Shown piece after piece: positions 56,898 through 64,000 of a stretch of DNA of 64,000 nt (position 1 is its first letter; each line of letters starts with the position of its first letter). Under the pieces are notes generated by a model. The model searched no databases. It saw only the letters and a list, made by a program, of their open reading frames with translations, and had not been told where the DNA came from. The translations under genes and the position numbers were made by a program. The stretch is from Paracoccus wurundjeri (GTDB lineage Bacteria > Pseudomonadota > Alphaproteobacteria > Rhodobacterales > Rhodobacteraceae): positions 1-64,000 of the forward strand of contig NZ_JAUUTZ010000017.1 in the NCBI RefSeq assembly GCF_030678915.1. Reading direction: 5' to 3'.

Positions 56898-58766
56898 ATG
56901 CGAATCTGCAAATTCCTTAACAATTGCGCGATCAGACAGGTCATTCTGGCTGTTTCTTTGGTTTTTCCGGGTGTTGCATCAATGCCGCTGGCAAGCCTTG
57001 CCGAGCCGGCTCATGGCATTGCCATGTATGGCGAGCCCGCCCTGCCCAAAGATTTTTCTCATCTTCCCTATGCGAATCCGAACGCTCCGAAAGGGGGAAC
57101 GATTCGGATGGCGGAACCCGGGAATTTCGATTCGCTAAAGCCCTGGGTTTTAAAGGGCAACCCTGTCTGGCCGATCCTGTTCCAGCCCGGCCTGGTCGCG
57201 GAAACGCTGATGGAACGCTCGATCGATGAACCATTTACCCTATACGGATTGCTGGCCGAATCGGTCGAAACCGATCCCAAGCGCAGTTGGGTCGAATTCA
57301 CCCTGCGCCCAGAGGCACGATTTTCGGACGGTTCGCCCGTCACCGTGGAAGATGTGATGTGGTCCTATGAGACCTTGGGGACTGTGGGGCATCCTCGCTA
57401 TCTGGGCGCGTGGTCCAAGATTGAAAAGATGGAGCAGACCGGCGAGCGCAGCATCCGCCTTACCTTCAATGAACCGGATCGCGAGCTTGCGCTTTTGATG
57501 GGTCTGCGCCCGGTGCTCAAGAAATCACAATGGGAAGATAAGGATTTCAGCCAGCCGGGGCTTGAGATCCCGATCGGCTCTGCACCCTATGTCGTCGATC
57601 AGGTCGATCCCGGACGCCGGATCACTTTTCGTCGAAACCCCGATTACTGGGGGAAGGATTTGCCGCTGAACCGTGGAATGCATAATTTCGACGTCATCAG
57701 CTTCGATTATTTCAGCGATTCAAATGCCATGTTCGAGGCCTTTAAATCGGGCGACATCGATGTCTGGCGCGAACTCTCTCCATTGAGATGGGAAAACGAG
57801 TTCGATTTCCCTCGCGCGGTCAAGGGCGAGGTCGTCAAATCCGAGATTGAGCATAAGCGCCCATCGGGAATCATGGGATTGGTGATGAATACCCGTAACC
57901 CGTTATTTGCCGATTGGCGCGTGCGGCAGGCGCTTATCGAGGCGTTCAATTTCACCTTCATCAACAACACGCTGAATGGCGGCGCGGAACCTCGCATCAC
58001 CTCGTATTTCGCCAATTCCACGCTGGCCATGAAACCCGGTCCCGCCGAAGGGCGTGTTCGGGAATTGCTTGAGCCTTTCGCCGATCAGCTTCCTCCGGGT
58101 GCTCTGGAAGGGTACAGCCTGCCCGAGGGCAGCGATGGTCCCCTGGACCGCGCCGGGTTGCGCCGCGCCCTGAAGCTACTGGCAGAGGCGGGGTGGACCG
58201 TGCAGGATGGCGTTCTGAAGAATGCCGAGGGCCGCCCCTTTTCGTTCACTATCCTGTTGAACCAGTCCGGTTCCGCAATGCGCACGGCTGCGGAAACGCA
58301 GCAGATTACCGATATCTATGTGGAAGCGCTACGCAATCTTGGCATCAGGGCCAGCCTGACATTGCTGGACACGGCTCAGTTCATTCAGCGCACCAACAGC
58401 TATCAATTCGAAATGGCATGGTATGAACGCGCGCTGTCGCTGTCGCCGGGCAACGAACAGTGGCTTTACTGGGGACATCAAGGCGTGACCGAGCCGGGAA
58501 GCCGGAACTGGATGGGCATGAACAGTCCCCCCGCCGAAGCGATGATCAACGAGATGCTGAACACCGACGACCCCGAACAGTTCAACGCGGCGGTGCGGGC
58601 GCTCGACCGGATTCTCACGGCGGGGCGCTATGTGATTCCGGTCAGCTATCCGCCAATCTCCCGTCTGGCTCACCGGTCAACTCTGTTGTATCCTGATAAA
58701 AAACCGCTTTACGGCGACTGGCCGGGATTCATGCCGGGCGTCTGGTGGCAGGAGGCAAAAAAATGA
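56898..58766 (+). CDS. Extracellular solute-binding protein, peptide/YejA-like
   Basis: A 622-residue periplasmic binding protein of family 5 (SBP_bac_5), closest in layout to YejA-like proteins. It has an N-terminal signal (LAVSLVFPGVASMPLASLA), HGIAMYGEPALPKDFSHLPYANPNAPKGGTIRMAEPG, the conserved FTLRPEARFSDGSPVTVEDVMWSYETL and RRNPDYWG. Such proteins feed oligopeptide or microcin-C-type ABC importers. No permease or ATPase genes follow; instead it overlaps (ATGA) a tiny lipoprotein gene. The start at 56898 has AAGGCGAG upstream; ATG at 56880 is possible. Confidence 0.9.
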   Translation: MRICKFLNNCAIRQVILAVSLVFPGVASMPLASLAEPAHGIAMYGEPALPKDFSHLPYANPNAPKGGTIRMAEPGNFDSLKPWVLKGNPVWPILFQPGLVAETLMERSIDEPFTLYGLLAESVETDPKRSWVEFTLRPEARFSDGSPVTVEDVMWSYETLGTVGHPRYLGAWSKIEKMEQTGERSIRLTFNEPDRELALLMGLRPVLKKSQWEDKDFSQPGLEIPIGSAPYVVDQVDPGRRITFRRNPDYWGKDLPLNRGMHNFDVISFDYFSDSNAMFEAFKSGDIDVWRELSPLRWENEFDFPRAVKGEVVKSEIEHKRPSGIMGLVMNTRNPLFADWRVRQALIEAFNFTFINNTLNGGAEPRITSYFANSTLAMKPGPAEGRVRELLEPFADQLPPGALEGYSLPEGSDGPLDRAGLRRALKLLAEAGWTVQDGVLKNAEGRPFSFTILLNQSGSAMRTAAETQQITDIYVEALRNLGIRASLTLLDTAQFIQRTNSYQFEMAWYERALSLSPGNEQWLYWGHQGVTEPGSRNWMGMNSPPAEAMINEMLNTDDPEQFNAAVRALDRILTAGRYVIPVSYPPISRLAHRSTLLYPDKKPLYGDWPGFMPGVWWQEAKK

Positions 58767-58891
58767 GAGCAGTAATGATGGCCGTTCTGGCCTGTGGGAT
58801 ATTGGCTGGTTGCAATACCGTTGCGGGTGTCGGCGAAGACATCACCGGTGTCGCCCATTGGGGACAAAGCTTCCTGGGAGGGGGCTATTGA
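58763..58891 (+). CDS. Entericidin-like small lipoprotein
   Basis: A 42-residue peptide: MRAVMMAVLACGILAGCNTV, then AGVGEDITGVAHWGQSFLGG and a short end. The hydrophobic signal ends in the lipobox LAGC, giving a mature lipoprotein of ~27 residues, and NTVAGVGEDI is the entericidin A/B signature. Entericidins are small membrane lipoproteins of uncertain function, discussed as toxin/antidote or envelope-stress factors. AGGAGG lies seven bases before the ATG. It overlaps the solute-binding protein stop by 4 bp and the next start by 1 bp (TGATG), so all three genes are translationally linked. Confidence 0.85.
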   Translation: MRAVMMAVLACGILAGCNTVAGVGEDITGVAHWGQSFLGGGY

Positions 58892-59214
58892 TGAAGTGGC
58901 ATCACGTTCAGGATAACTGGCCGGCCTTTTTTGAAGCCATTACCGACAAATGGCCCGAGGTCGACACCGCCGATCTGGATGAGATTGACGGTGATCAGCG
59001 CGCCTTTATCTCTTATCTGGCGGAAGTGACCGGTCAGGAGATCGGGGATGTGCGCGAAGAATTGCGCGAATGGCTGCGCGGTGAAATTCCGGCGGATGTG
59101 ATCATGGATCCGATCCACGACAATCACTCGATCTCGCTAAGTTCCAAATATGTGAACGAAGGCGAGGACGAATATCATGACGATGCCCATTTCGGAGATG
59201 ACAGCAAGGATTGA
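58891..59214 (+). CDS. Small acidic protein, faintly CsbD/YjbJ-like
   Basis: A 107-residue soluble, strongly acidic protein (MKWHHVQDNWPAFFEAITDKW at the start; C-terminus GEDEYHDDAHFGDDSKD). The first ~65 residues have the W-x-x-x-x-x-N-W...K-W...D-L-D-x-I-D-G-D layout seen in CsbD/YjbJ stress proteins, though the match is weak. The rest is not recognised. ATG at 58891 overlaps the entericidin stop. A small hairpin (ATGGCGC/GCGCCAT, 59214-59235) follows. Its co-translation with a stress-type lipoprotein suggests an envelope or osmotic-stress link. Confidence 0.7.
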   Translation: MKWHHVQDNWPAFFEAITDKWPEVDTADLDEIDGDQRAFISYLAEVTGQEIGDVREELREWLRGEIPADVIMDPIHDNHSISLSSKYVNEGEDEYHDDAHFGDDSKD

Positions 59215-59479
59215 TGGCGCCGTTTCAAGCGCCATGTCTTCAACTCAAGGCCGGCCACGGGGGCGAAACGGGGCGATAGGCAGACTCCTAGCCTTTGTGA
59301 ATTACCTGCACAGGCGGCATCCCGAATTCATGCCTCTCCGGTGGATATTCGGTCTTTGGCAACCTCTTTCAGCTATTCGCTCAACCGGCAGAGGGCAGAT
59401 TCGAGGTTGAGCAATTCCGGCGGTTCTGCCAATGACTGCCTCGTCCCGGAAACGATACCAAGCGAAAAGGCTGGTCCTC

Positions 59480-60373
59480 ATGGGGAAAACTCTTCAGATC
59501 GCAATGGGCAGCATTGCGGTGGGCATTGTTGTCCTGTGCATGAAACTGCTGGCATGGTGGCTGACGGGCTCTGTCGCCCTGCTTTCGGATGCGCTTGAAA
59601 GCACCGTTAACGTAGCCACGGCCATTGCCGCGCTGATCGCGATTCGCGTTGCCGCGCGGCCGGCCGATGCGGGCCACCCTTACGGTCACCACAAGGCCGA
59701 ATTCTTCTCTGCCGTGCTGGAAGGCGTCATGATCATTGTCGCGGCGCTGCTGATCATGCGGGAAGCGTGGCTTGGCTTTCTAGATCCGCCAGTTCTGGAC
59801 GCGCCAGTGATGGGGATCGCGATCAATGCCGCGGCGGCCCTGGTGAACGCATATTGGGCGCATATTCTGGTCAACCGGGGAACGCAGCTTGGTTCGCCCG
59901 CGCTGATCGCGGATGGAAAACATCTCTGGACAGATGTCGTAACCTCTGCCGCAGTGCTGTCAGGCGTGATACTTGCGGTTGCAACCGGATGGACCCTGCT
60001 GGATCCGCTCTTGGCCGGGCTGGTCGGGCTGAATATCCTTTGGACGGGTTGGAAACTGACAGCTGCATCGCTTAGCAGTCTGATGGATGAGGCGGTGCCC
60101 GATGATACGCTTGAAGATATCCAGCGCATCATTTCGGACCGCGCATCCGGAGCAATCGAAGCGCATGACCTGCGAACCCGCCATGCCGGCCAGGTCACCT
60201 TCATCGATTTTCATCTGGTCGTGGACGGCCAGACAACAGTGGATGAAGCCCATCGGATTTGTGACAAGATCGAACAATCGCTCAACGCAAGATTACCCAA
60301 AGCACAGATAACCATTCATGTCGAACCAGAACATAAGGCAAAACATTCCGGCGTACTGATCCTGTCGCCGTGA
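59480..60373 (+). CDS. Cation diffusion facilitator (CDF) metal exporter
   Basis: A 297-residue inner-membrane metal/proton antiporter with six predicted helices and a cytoplasmic C-terminal domain. Metal-site residues are in LLSDALESTVN (helix 2) and ADGKHLWTDVVTS (helix 5, HxxxD). Adjacent are PADAGHPYGHHKAEFFSAVLEG and the C-terminal dimer domain (HDLRTRHAGQVTFIDFHLVVDG). The pattern fits Zn2+/Fe2+ FieF-like members, but the metal is not certain. ATG at 59480 has AAGGCTGG upstream; an ATG at 59432 is in frame. A weak GGGGCC/GGCCCC hairpin (60388-60403) follows. Confidence 0.9.
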   Translation: MGKTLQIAMGSIAVGIVVLCMKLLAWWLTGSVALLSDALESTVNVATAIAALIAIRVAARPADAGHPYGHHKAEFFSAVLEGVMIIVAALLIMREAWLGFLDPPVLDAPVMGIAINAAAALVNAYWAHILVNRGTQLGSPALIADGKHLWTDVVTSAAVLSGVILAVATGWTLLDPLLAGLVGLNILWTGWKLTAASLSSLMDEAVPDDTLEDIQRIISDRASGAIEAHDLRTRHAGQVTFIDFHLVVDGQTTVDEAHRICDKIEQSLNARLPKAQITIHVEPEHKAKHSGVLILSP

Positions 60374-60478
60374 TAATCCGGCGCAAAGGGGCCATGAGGC
60401 CCCCTGCTGTCAGGAATCGTGCATAATCAGCCGGCGAGCGGACTTGGAAAATCATGCAATCTGCCGCGTTGCCCAGAC

Positions 60479-60508
60479 AAAAAACCCCCGACACGAATGC
60501 CGGGGGTT
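60479..60508 (-). terminator. Intrinsic terminator of the F0 ATP synthase operon
   Basis: AACCCCCG and CGGGGGTT form an 8-bp stem (extended by CA/TG inside) with U-run TTTTTT on the minus strand, 26 bases after the atpF stop. Confidence 0.9.
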
Positions 60509-60533
60509 CGATCACTGTCGCTGGTTGTTATAC

Positions 60534-61094
60534 TTAGTTCAACCGGCGCGCCACGTCTTCGATGGCGTCGTCGATACCGGCAGAGCGCTGTCCTGATTTG
60601 ACTTGCGCCGCAAGCAATTCCGCAGCAGCGGCAACAGATGCCTGCACAGCACGATCACGAACCGCACGGACCGCATCGCTTTCAGCACTGGCAATCTGAT
60701 CTTCAGCGGCCTTCAGGCGGCGTTCAATCGAGATCTTCAGGTCGTCCTTGGCTTTGGCGGCCTGTGCTTCGGCTTCGCGACGGGCATTGGCGATGATCTC
60801 ATCCGCCTGCACCTTCACTTCGCGCTGACGACGCTCGTAGCTTGCATAAATCTCCTGCGCTTCTTCGCGCAGGCGGCGTGCTTCGTCCAGATCGTTGCGG
60901 ATGCCATCCGCACGTTTGTCCAGCATGCCGCCGATGATCGAGGGTATCTTAAAATAGACAAGAATCCCGATGAACACCAGAAAGGCGATCAGAACGATGA
61001 AATCGGTATTGCGCAGCGAGAAGAACGGCCCGCTTGCCGCAACCGCCGGCGAGGCAGCCAGTAGGGAAATGACGATTGCACTGACATGTTTCAT
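60534..61094 (-). CDS. atpF: ATP synthase F0 subunit b
   Basis: A 186-residue stator subunit. An N-terminal signal-like stretch and one transmembrane helix (DFIVLIAFLVFIGILVYF) precede a long charged coiled-coil (~55-175) that reaches F1. It overlaps the b' gene by 4 bp. It is the final gene of the operon; F1 genes are not in the window, so F0 and F1 are encoded in separate operons as in other Rhodobacteraceae. Confidence 0.94.
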   Translation of the reverse strand: MKHVSAIVISLLAASPAVAASGPFFSLRNTDFIVLIAFLVFIGILVYFKIPSIIGGMLDKRADGIRNDLDEARRLREEAQEIYASYERRQREVKVQADEIIANARREAEAQAAKAKDDLKISIERRLKAAEDQIASAESDAVRAVRDRAVQASVAAAAELLAAQVKSGQRSAGIDDAIEDVARRLN

Positions 61095-61678
61095 TGCAAG
61101 GCTCCCTTCAGACGAGTCTCGACCGCGCTGTCAATGGCGCTTTGATCGACAGAACCACCAAAGCTCGACACCAGTTCCGCAGTGACGTCACGAGCGACCT
61201 CGCGCGCATCATTGGCCGCGGAATCGCGGATTTCGCGAATGCGCTTTTCGGATTCAGCCGCGCGGGCACCGATTTCGGCATCTGCGTGCGCAACAGCCGC
61301 ATCCAGTTCCTTCTGGATTTCCGCCCGGTTCGCCTCGACGATCTTTTGCGCCTCGGCACGGGCATCGGCAAGTGCCTTGTCATAGGCGGCTTCGGCCTCT
61401 TTGGCCTTCTGCTTGAATTCTTCCGCAGCCATCAGATCGCCGGTAATAGCGCCCTGACGGTCCGAGAGAACGGCGGCAATCCGGGGCAAAGCGATTCTGG
61501 ACAACACCCAATACAGCACCGCCAATGTGACGATGAGCCAGAAAATCTGGTTCGGGAAGGTGCTGAAATCAAGCTGCGGCAGCCCGCTGGCGCTTTCAGA
61601 ACCGTGGGCAGCAGCTTCGGCAGCTTCTTCCGTATGTTCGGCCGCGGTGGTTGCGGCCTCTTGCAACAGGCTGATCAT
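61091..61678 (-). CDS. atpG: ATP synthase F0 subunit b'
   Basis: A 195-residue second b-type stator subunit, typical of photosynthetic bacteria and alphaproteobacteria. A 30-residue alanine/glutamate-rich N-terminus precedes LDFSTFPNQIFWLIVTLAVLYWVLSRIALP (membrane helix with the conserved FPNQIFWL), then a long coiled-coil. It forms a heterodimer with b. It lies after an inter-cistronic hairpin that follows atpE. The symbol varies between annotations (atpF', atpX, atpG). Confidence 0.92.
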   Translation of the reverse strand: MISLLQEAATTAAEHTEEAAEAAAHGSESASGLPQLDFSTFPNQIFWLIVTLAVLYWVLSRIALPRIAAVLSDRQGAITGDLMAAEEFKQKAKEAEAAYDKALADARAEAQKIVEANRAEIQKELDAAVAHADAEIGARAAESEKRIREIRDSAANDAREVARDVTAELVSSFGGSVDQSAIDSAVETRLKGALQ

Positions 61679-61712
61679 TTCCTACCCCTTGGCCTATCTT
61701 GGTCACGATGGA

Positions 61713-61730
61713 GAGGGTGCGAACACCCTC
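61713..61730 (-). other. Inter-cistronic hairpin after atpE
   Basis: On the minus strand GAGGGTG-TTCG-CACCCTC forms a perfect 7-bp stem with a UUCG tetraloop, 24 bases after the atpE stop and before the b' gene. There is no U-run. It is well placed to protect the atpE mRNA end and raise c-subunit output, needed in ~10-15 copies per enzyme. Confidence 0.65.
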
Positions 61731-61753
61731 CCCGCCGCAAGGATGGCAAGAGA

Positions 61754-61990
61754 TCAGACTGCGAACATCAGCAGAAGCGCAACGAGGAACGCGAAGATCC
61801 CCAAAGCTTCTGCAAAGGCGATGCCGATGAACAGGGTCGCGGTCTGACCGGCTGCAGCCGACGGATTGCGCAGAGCGCCCGACAGGAAGTTGCCGGCCAC
61901 ATTGCCCACACCAACGGCGGCAGTGCCCGACCCGATGGCTGCCAGACCGGCACCGATATACTGACCGAGTTCTGCGATATTCCCTTCCAT
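61754..61990 (-). CDS. atpE: ATP synthase F0 subunit c
   Basis: A 78-residue proteolipid hairpin that forms the rotor ring. Two helices flank the polar loop ARNPS-like region ([12 protein letters not shown]). The proton-binding carboxylate is E61 in [13 protein letters not shown]. The glycine-rich first helix ([18 protein letters not shown]) is normal. No sodium-site signature is evident, so it should translocate protons. Confidence 0.95.
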   Translation of the reverse strand: MEGNIAELGQYIGAGLAAIGSGTAAVGVGNVAGNFLSGALRNPSAAAGQTATLFIGIAFAEALGIFAFLVALLLMFAV

Positions 61991-62041
61991 GACGTATACT
62001 CCTTGCGGTTGGAAGTGTTAAATTCAGGTGAAAGCCCGTCC

Positions 62042-62797
62042 TTAGTGCTGCGGATGCAGCGCGTCCTTCAGATAGACGCAGGTCAGGATGGTAAAGACAT
62101 AGGCCTGGATAGTGGCGACCAGCACCTCAAGGCCATAGATGGCGGTGACAGCCAGAATGGAAATCGGCGAGATGACAGCGATTGCGGCAAAGCCCGCGAA
62201 CACTTTCATCACCGCGTGACCGGCCATCATGTTCCCGGCAAGACGAATCGAGTGGCTGACCGGGCGGACGAAATAGCTGATGACCTCGATCACCGCGAGA
62301 ATGGGCCGCAGCACCAGAGGCGCCGAACTGACCCAGAACAGGCCAAGGAATTGCGCACCATTCTTGGCGAAGCCGATCACCGTCACGCTGATGAACACAG
62401 CCAGAGCCAGCACACCGGTCACAGCGATATGCGAAGTGACGGTAAACGCCTTGGGCAACAGGCCCAGCATGTTCGAGAACAAAATGAACATGAACAGCGT
62501 CATGATATAAGGGAAATATTTCAGCCCGTCCTTGCCGGTGACATCCTCGACCATCTTGTAGGTCATGCCATATGCGAGTTCGGCCACAGACTGTACCCGG
62601 TTCGGCACGATGGCGCGTCCACGGGTGCCGGCCACCAGCAAGGCGGCGATGGCCACAGCAACGATGAACAGCCAAAGCGTTACATTGGTGGGCGTGTACC
62701 AATGCACATCGCCTTCGCCGAAAAGCGGCTTGACCAGAAACTGATCCATCGGATGAAAGGACAGCCCGGCTTCTTCACCTTGCGCTTCGCTTGCCAC
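62042..62797 (-). CDS. atpB: ATP synthase F0 subunit a
   Basis: A 251-residue membrane subunit providing the proton half-channels. The essential arginine is in [13 protein letters not shown], and [13 protein letters not shown] and [19 protein letters not shown] are conserved helices; [15 protein letters not shown] lies on the periplasmic side. The start is GTG at 62797, eight bases after GAGGG; an upstream TTG at 62803 overlaps the atpI stop and is too close to that site. Confidence 0.94.
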   Translation of the reverse strand: MASEAQGEEAGLSFHPMDQFLVKPLFGEGDVHWYTPTNVTLWLFIVAVAIAALLVAGTRGRAIVPNRVQSVAELAYGMTYKMVEDVTGKDGLKYFPYIMTLFMFILFSNMLGLLPKAFTVTSHIAVTGVLALAVFISVTVIGFAKNGAQFLGLFWVSSAPLVLRPILAVIEVISYFVRPVSHSIRLAGNMMAGHAVMKVFAGFAAIAVISPISILAVTAIYGLEVLVATIQAYVFTILTCVYLKDALHPQH

Positions 62798-62799
62798 GA

Positions 62800-63144
62800 T
62801 CAATCCCTCTTCTTCTCCGGCGCAGTGCCGGTTTTGCTGCCAAGTTCGGACGCGGTGCGCATCATGGTTTTGATGCCGGCCGCGAAGCCGAGAAAAATAA
62901 ACAGGATCATCAGGAACGGCGTCGTGCCGAACAGATAATCCAGACCGAAACCAATCCCGAAGCCAAGCCCCATGCCAACCACGAGTTCGATCACCATACG
63001 CCAGGCAATATGCGCCTGATCATAGCTTGCCTTCGGGCGCTCACCCTCGGGCGTTGGGGCCAATTGGGACAGCCGTTCCTCCAGATCGCGCAGTCGCTCG
63101 GCATCTTTGCCCTTGTCCGCACCATTCCGGGGCCCTTCGGCCAT
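62800..63144 (-). CDS. atpI: ATP synthase assembly factor AtpI
   Basis: A 114-residue protein with two transmembrane helices ([22 protein letters not shown] and [16 protein letters not shown]) after a charged ~45-residue N-terminal region. AtpI assists c-ring assembly and ion supply and commonly heads F0 operons. Its stop lies three bases before the atpB GTG start. A plausible promoter lies just upstream. Confidence 0.9.
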   Translation of the reverse strand: MAEGPRNGADKGKDAERLRDLEERLSQLAPTPEGERPKASYDQAHIAWRMVIELVVGMGLGFGIGFGLDYLFGTTPFLMILFIFLGFAAGIKTMMRTASELGSKTGTAPEKKRD

Positions 63145-63173
63145 CTCTCACGCCCCCGTTATCTTTCGAGGGG

Positions 63174-63202
63174 TGTCTATGGTGGAACAGCGCCCGAGTC
63201 AA
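63174..63202 (-). promoter_or_regulatory. Promoter of the F0 operon
   Basis: On the minus strand TTGACT (63197-63202), 17 bp, TAGACA (63174-63179). Transcription would start ~20 bases before the atpI ATG. A perfect ATGTATACAT palindrome and an AT-rich tract lie just upstream (63217-63250). Confidence 0.55.
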
Positions 63203-63352
63203 GCAACCCAGGAATCCATGTATACATTTGTTTTTAAATAATTTTTATGATCAGAAAATTCTCGTGTTCGGCTTGCAATCGCAATCGCACCCAGACATTA
63301 TTCAACCTGCGGGTTGAGCATCAGGCCCGATCCGCAGCCAAAGGACCACGCT

Positions 63353-63706
63353 ATGCCCTCTGCCTCCTCCGAACGGCTGGACCTGATCTTTGCCGCGCTG
63401 GCCGATCCCACGCGCAGGCAGGTTCTGGCCATGTTGCTCGAGGATGATATGGCGGTCACCGATGTGGCTGCGCCTTTCGCGATGAGCCTTGCCGCGATTT
63501 CGAAACATCTCTCGGTGCTTGCCGCTGCGGGGCTTATCCGGCAGGAACGGCGAGGCCGGATCAACTGGTGCATGCTCGATCCCGAGGGGATGCGGGCCGC
63601 GACGGTCTGGATACAGGGGTTCGGACAGTTCGATCCGGTGGATCTGGACCGGTTCGAACGGTTTCTTGAAAGCGAGATGCGGGAATGGGGTGTGGACGAC
63701 AGGTGA
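63353..63706 (+). CDS. ArsR-family transcriptional regulator
   Basis: A 117-residue winged-helix regulator (SERLDLIFAALADPTRRQVLAMLLEDDMAVTDVAAPF and ISKHLSVLAAAGLIRQERRGR, in blocks). No paired cysteines form a metal site, and the extended C-terminal helix (FERFLESEMREWG) fits the non-metal subgroup often paired with START-type (SRPBCC) proteins, none of which is adjacent here. ATG at 63353 follows AAAGGA. Effector and targets are unknown. Confidence 0.87.
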   Translation: MPSASSERLDLIFAALADPTRRQVLAMLLEDDMAVTDVAAPFAMSLAAISKHLSVLAAAGLIRQERRGRINWCMLDPEGMRAATVWIQGFGQFDPVDLDRFERFLESEMREWGVDDR

Positions 63707-63760
63707 CGAAGGAGCACGATTTGAATTTGACTGCTGTCAGACGGAGGTACCACCCCGACC

Positions 63761-63783
63761 CCCGGGATATTTGGATGAAGAAG
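63761..63783 (+). repeat. Intergenic motif, copy 2
   Basis: CCCGGGATATTTGGATGAAG followed by AAG, 21 of 23 positions identical to 50663-50685. It lies just before the kinase gene and could supply its GAAGAAG ribosome site. Confidence 0.7.
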
Positions 63784-63794
63784 AAGCCGTATCA

Positions 63795-64000
63795 ATGGGC
63801 TGCAAGGTGAGTTCCCGCCCTGATATCCTGTGTATCGGTGCGATGTTATGGGATGTGATTGGTCGCGCGCCGCAGCGCATGATCCCAGGCGCGGATGTGC
63901 CTGGGCGAATTCGGCACCTGCCCGGCGGCGTGGCACTGAATGTCGCTATTGCCATAGCCCGTTGGGGGATGGCGCCCGCGGTGCTGTCCGCGGTCGGTCG
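63795..64000 (+). CDS. PfkB-family carbohydrate kinase, 3'-truncated by the window
   Basis: Only the first 68 codons are inside the window. They show the N-terminal PfkB pattern: ILCIGAMLWDVIGR, PGADVPGRIRHLPGGVALNVAIAIARWGMAP (in blocks) with the substrate-binding GGVALNVA, and VLSAVGR. The layout resembles pseudouridine-kinase-like members in Rhodobacteraceae, often next to pseudouridine-5'-phosphate glycosidase, but the neighbour is outside the window. ATG at 63795 is used; GTG at 63807 is possible. Confidence 0.8.
   Translation, partial: MGCKVSSRPDILCIGAMLWDVIGRAPQRMIPGADVPGRIRHLPGGVALNVAIAIARWGMAPAVLSAVG

Noticed and set aside
61094..62938. A 614-codon plus-strand open frame across atpF'-atpE-atpB
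   Set aside because: It is antisense to four well-conserved F0 genes and crosses their intergenic gaps, which a real gene here would not do.

Overview
The window is a 64 kb piece of chromosome from an alphaproteobacterium, most likely a Rhodobacteraceae member close to Paracoccus. The evidence is the gene content: a circularly permuted two-piece tmRNA gene with tag ANDNRAPVAVAA, a B12-dependent ribonucleotide reductase, a DUF2484 gene between murC and murB, flaF-flbT next to flagellin, GapR, an IscR-type Rrf2 regulator without the cysteine triad, and an F0 operon (atpI-B-E-F'-F) with no F1 genes beside it. Almost everything is intact core-genome coding sequence. I see no rRNA, tRNA, CRISPR array, insertion sequence or prophage. 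The first ~110 bases are homopolymer runs typical of a bad contig end.

Layout. 0.1-2.7 kb: truncated TonB-dependent receptor, secreted DsrE-like protein, ssrA. 2.8-5.8 kb: GntR/FCD regulator and aminotransferase, divergent from 5-dehydro-4-deoxyglucarate dehydratase. 6-12.6 kb: a co-directional catabolic block of LysR regulator, D-glutamate cyclase-like protein, TRAP transporter PQM, DUF2848 and amidase. 12.9-20.2 kb: nrdJ, 5-formyl-THF cyclo-ligase, MgtE, HisN-type phosphatase, XRE regulator. 20.4-27.2 kb: quinone reductase, BI-1 protein, LpdA, MFS permease, QueA, Bfd-Bfr. 27.5-29.4 kb: flagellin, FlaF, FlbT. 29.5-44.2 kb: gapR, then recN-bamD-lpxC-ftsZ-ftsA-ftsQ-ddl-murB-DUF2484-murC-murG-ftsW, all on the minus strand (division and cell-wall cluster). 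44.5-56.5 kb: chromate transporter, IscR-like regulator, hydrolase, icd, J-domain protein, BolA, GlpX, RecJ, SSB, lytic transglycosylase, PAS-GGDEF-EAL protein, 3-hydroxybutyrate dehydrogenase. 56.7-60.4 kb: candidate small RNA, orphan peptide-binding protein with two tiny coupled genes, CDF exporter. 60.5-63.2 kb: F0 ATP synthase operon. 63.3-64 kb: ArsR regulator and the start of a PfkB kinase cut by the window edge.

What stands out is mostly non-coding. A ~74-nt minus-strand RNA gene with its own promoter, hairpin and terminator lies at 56705-56778. Two mutually exclusive hairpins sit between ftsA and ftsZ. Palindromes of related sequence cluster upstream of icd. A short hairpin precedes flagellin beside the gene for the flagellin-mRNA regulator FlbT. 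An inter-cistronic hairpin follows atpE. The flagellin gene carries eight in-frame 12-bp repeats encoding GATG. I did not find a clearly novel multi-gene defence or metabolic system. The least characterised gene sets are the TRAP/DUF1445/DUF2848/amidase block and the solute-binding protein/entericidin/acidic-protein trio.
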